DNA of 64,000 nucleotides from Phlegmacium glaucopus. Its lineage: Eukaryota; Basidiomycota; Agaricomycetes; Agaricales; Cortinariaceae. Shown in pieces: positions 60,865 to 64,000 of the stretch (the stretch's first letter is position 1; each line of letters opens with the position of its first letter). The notes under the pieces were generated by a model that did no database searches, was not told where the DNA came from, and saw only the letters and a program-made list of their open reading frames with translations. The stretch covers positions 968,910 to 1,032,909 of the forward strand of contig MU130477.1 of NCBI GenBank assembly GCA_015039465.1, written 5' to 3'. A program made the position numbers and the translations under genes.

Positions 60865-62506
60865 CTACGCTATGTTGTTCATATCTCTGTATTCACTCCA
60901 CTCGTCTTCTTCTGACGACTCGGGGTCGTCAATTTGATAAGGACTCTCCCTCGATCCCGTGCTGCTGTCTGAACCGCCGCTATGTATCCTGCGATGCCCA
61001 TACATCGTAGCCATATTGGATATTGCAACCTTCAATGCAACGCGAATGATATCGGCAACGACGTCTCCCGGTTCTCCAGGAGGAATTAGCCATGCTTCAT
61101 GTGCCTTGCCAGAAGTCCCAGACAACACATAAGGCTTCTTACCATCAACCATCCTGCATTTGTTGATTTCTTTGACGTAGATATCGCACGCCCAGCACAT
61201 GAGCTTGCTTACACCGATCAGGTTCATGTGTGCCGTGATATTGTGTTGATCCAAATAACTAATTATCTGTAACTCACAATGAAGGAAGGGGGTAATCGTG
61301 GGGGGGTTGCCTTCTTTAGGCTTTGGCCAAAGCGCCCCGAGGTTCGTCATGAAACTCTGCTGCTTGATTTGACTCGTTTCCTCAAATCCGAACTCTTCCA
61401 ACAATCTCTTGAAATGATCCACAGGACAATCATTGAGAAAATATTTCCTACCGTGGTTCTCCGGAAGCGTGCCAGGGACAGCACCAACCCACACGACCGT
61501 GAAACAATCGCCACCCTCTGTCAACTCATTATTCCCCAATACTTTTTTAATCCACTTGGTTCCAGAAGTGGCTACGGAACCTGCGTCTATCCAATAACGC
61601 GCAACGCGCCATAAGCGCCGTCTGAGCTTCCGCAACCAGATATATTCGTCTGCATCGAAAGGGTTAACGCCCTGAGCGTCAATGGGTACGACACGGCTAA
61701 AGAAATCGCTGAAGACTAATTGCATCGCAATCTGACAAGAGGCCCAGGCCCGTGTGCGGATCGTCGGGGGGTCAAGATCCGCCTGAGGCTTAATAGATTT
61801 GACGAAGTATTCAAAGAGGGCCTTGAGTGCATTGGCGCCCTCTCCCTCTCCTCCCGACTCATAAGTGGTAAGCTTCAGAGTCGATCGAACGAAATGGATA
61901 AATTTCTGATTCCCCTCTACACCTCCGGCCTTGGCCCATTTGGTCACCAACGTTTCGAACATCTCGATTAGAAGTCCTACTGGGATGGGGCCGTCATTGC
62001 GTGAGCGAAACCGTATATCTTTGATCATGTCGATCTTGTGGAAGAACCTGCGGTATGTGATGGATATGGCCGAATCGAAGAGTAACCTCTGGGCAGTCTT
62101 GGGTTTGGGCTCGTGAAAGGCTTGGCGAAGAGTCGAAATCAATTTGTTTCCGTTCTGTATGTCCTCATCCTGAGGTCGACCACGATTCGCAGCGAGATAA
62201 AGTGTGATTTTATGATCTTCAACAGAGAGCGCAGATGCGACGCAGTCGCCTTTGGGATCCCTGACAAAAAACGAAGCGATCCAGTTCAGGATGTATAGCA
62301 TCTGCCGCTCGTTTGAGGTTGTCGTTGGAGGATCGGGAAATGGGAGTGGGGAGATCCTCCATTTGAGTTGGATGAAGGCTAGGGCGGTCATGATTTCGAG
62401 TTGAACATCCTGGTCAAACTCAGGTTGTGTTATGTTCTAAGAAATATATGCAGTCGTTAGTCAAACTGACATTTTGGATCCACATCGTGCTCACTTCTGT
62501 TGACAT
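60865..62506 (-). CDS. OTT_1508-like deaminase family protein
   Basis: A fungal member of the deaminase-fold families described by comparative genomics (OTT_1508-like). A long alpha-helical N-terminal region (about 370 residues, for example FHKIDMIKDIRFRSRND) precedes the catalytic-type core. There HCE in PFLHCELQIISYLDQHN and the C-x2-C in GVSKLMCWACDIYVKEIN fit the Zn-binding and proton-shuttle residues of the fold. The tail is acidic and Ser-rich (DDPESSEEDEWSEY). A 12-nt first exon (62506-62495, MSTE) joins an exon from 62436 to 60865 after a 58-nt intron, giving 527 residues. The frame is intact. The substrate is unknown; relatives are suggested to act on nucleic acids or nucleotides, possibly in conflict or defence roles. 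It is divergent to the broken kinase on the other strand, 84 bp or more away. Confidence 0.78.
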
Positions 62507-62589
62507 ATTGCGGTATGGCGGGGCGTGTGTTGAAGTGCTGGTAAGGTAGGCGACATCTAGTCTTGCATGTAGTCGCAGCCACTAAAACC

Positions 62590-64000
62590 AAATTGATCAT
62601 GTGTTGATTTCCACGTCCAAGGCGTCTTTAATCAATGCCTCTTTCCTCTTTCCTCTTATCGTAACTCTCTATATTCTTATGGAGTACTGCGGCGGTGGAG
62701 ACCTCTCAACGACCATCAAGCAAGCCACGAAACAGAGTAGACCATTACCTGAAGATACTATCGGGAATTATTTCCTCCAGATACTTCTCGCTTTACACCA
62801 CTGCCACCATTCGAACGCACATGTTGGGAATGCGTCTGGAAGTTCCGCAAACGTTACTGGCGCAATGGATGCAGATGTGAACTCGAGGACACAAATTTTA
62901 CATAGAGATTTGAAGCCCGATAATGACGCACCGCGGTTCTAACGATACAGCCTCTGCTTCTGCTGTTGATGCCACTTCATAGTTTTTCTGGACATGAACA
63001 ACTTGGTGACTTTGGACTGTTGAAAGCTCTGGCGCAAGCTAGTTTCGTCAATACATATGTTGGAGTTAGTTACCTTGCATTTTTACTGCTCTATAAATCT
63101 GACTCATCGCTTGGCAGACACCATATTACATGCCGCCTGAACTTATGTAGGAAAAGGCATATGATTCCAAGTCAGATATCTGGTCACTTGGCTGCCTTAC
63201 TTACGACCTCTGCGCCCTCAAACCTCCTTTTCACGAAGCGAAGACGCACGCTTAACTGAGTATATTCATATGGTATGTTTAAACGTTATCTACCAGTTTC
63301 CAAGTTTTATTCTCGTTAGCAATGGCCGCATACCTCTACTTCCCAGGGGATATTCACAAGCTCTGACTTCCGTCATCAAACCCATGTTTTGTATGTTTTA
63401 TTTTCTTTCACTAGTTTCGCATTCTTCATCAACGTTTGATATTGTCAGCCTGCAATGCGTCCTTCAGCCGCCCAGCTCCTCCAACATGAACGCCTCGAAT
63501 TTATCTTCAATGTAGCCGAAACGGAGAAAATGTGCGTTCCCTACTTTCCGTCCTTGTGTTACCATTTTCATTACAAGATTAGGCTCTCCGTGGTCAAAGG
63601 GCACCGGTCTACATTAGCCAACAAAGAACGTGATTTTTTTTCTCGAGAACAAGCAACCGTCGAGAGAGCAACACATGGCCTCGCTCTTAAGCCACAAGAT
63701 CGGGAAATTGCTTCTCTTCACCAACTTATGGGCCAACTATGACAATCACATCAGGTGTCAACGGGAGGAAGAGGTAGCCTTGGTGATGGCCCAACATGAA
63801 GAGGAGATTATGGAAGCGGTACGAAACGGAGAAGAGCAGCTCTCTAACGCCTGGGCAATGAGAGAAGCCAAAATCAGGAAAGAAGTGGAGGAAAGCTTGG
63901 GGTCGGTTGAGGAGAGGATTCAGTAGGTGGTTAATAGGGAGAATGACCTTGTGACGGAAGAGACTCGTCTAAATGAAGCACGAGAAGAGCTCGAGGAGAA
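62590..64000 (+). pseudogene. NIMA/NEK-family protein kinase pseudogene, partial
   Basis: Sequence of a Nek2/Fin1/Kin3-type mitotic kinase. Recognisable pieces are LYILMEYCGGGDLSTTIKQA (hinge), ILHRDLKPDN (catalytic loop), LGDFGLLKALAQASF with the [50 protein letters not shown] and MRPSAAQLLQHERLEF. A coiled-coil tail follows, with MAQHEEEIMEAVRNGEEQL. The Gly-rich loop and the Lys of the N-lobe are absent, since the neighbouring deaminase gene starts only about 100 bp upstream. A frame break lies between DN and DFG, TAG follows PELM, TAA follows KTHA, a frameshift is at about 63735 and a TAG follows RIQ near 63925. It cannot encode an active kinase. It runs off the right edge. Confidence 0.85.

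Overview
The window looks like nuclear DNA of a filamentous basidiomycete, most likely an Agaricomycete. The genes are broken by many 45-80 nt GT-AG introns, including 4-, 11- and 12-nt exons. The gene set is also typical of such fungi: an NB-ARC/TPR NLR-like protein, an AIG1-type GTPase, an OTT_1508-like deaminase, an AreA-GATA-like/DUF3295 regulator and an R1R2R3 Myb. All calls come from reading the sequence; no database search was run.

Left part (1-18.4 kb), ordinary genes. The 5' part of XRN1 (minus, runs off the left edge) is followed by a complete 11-exon GMP synthase gene (minus, 3610-6050). Next come a three-repeat Myb protein (plus, 9651-11139) and an aldose 1-epimerase-like enzyme (plus, 14983-16845). 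The last three were spliced by eye and give open frames of 537, 403 and 452 residues.

Middle part (18.4-34.7 kb), a repeat island with no intact host gene. It starts with a roughly 7 kb AT-rich composite: an inverted arm plus two direct copies of a unit with GC hairpin ends and subterminal ~24-bp repeats. A 635-bp TIR element and a 571-bp solo LTR have inserted into it. A broken RG-repeat gene follows, with tandemly duplicated 122-bp exon-intron modules, then a 165-bp satellite and a minisatellite. The island ends in a three-layer nest of LTR elements: an outer LTR is split by a minus-strand retrotransposon, which is itself split by a 1251-bp solo LTR. The middle element has the layout of a self-primed (Tf1/sushi-type) element. 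It shows gag and protease but no reverse transcriptase or integrase. It carries an extra CCHC zinc-knuckle ORF that ends at the polypurine tract, and the outer element has the same arrangement. Nearly all premature stops in these frames are TGA, as expected from CGA to TGA decay at CpG.

Right part (35.8-64 kb), mixed. It opens with a large NLR-like NB-ARC/TPR gene (minus, 35837-40099) whose N-terminal linker contains tandemly duplicated exons and which has a 1-nt frame conflict at one splice junction. Next are fragments of an RG-rich gene and a coiled-coil pseudogene, then an AIG1-type GTPase (minus) and a 1765-residue low-complexity regulator of the MKS1/DUF1752-DUF3295 type (minus). After a long gene-poor stretch come an OTT_1508-like deaminase (minus, 60865-62506) and, head-to-head with it, a broken NIMA/NEK kinase pseudogene that runs off the right edge.

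The housekeeping genes show no operon-like logic. The accessory half combines innate-immunity-like genes with decaying transposons.
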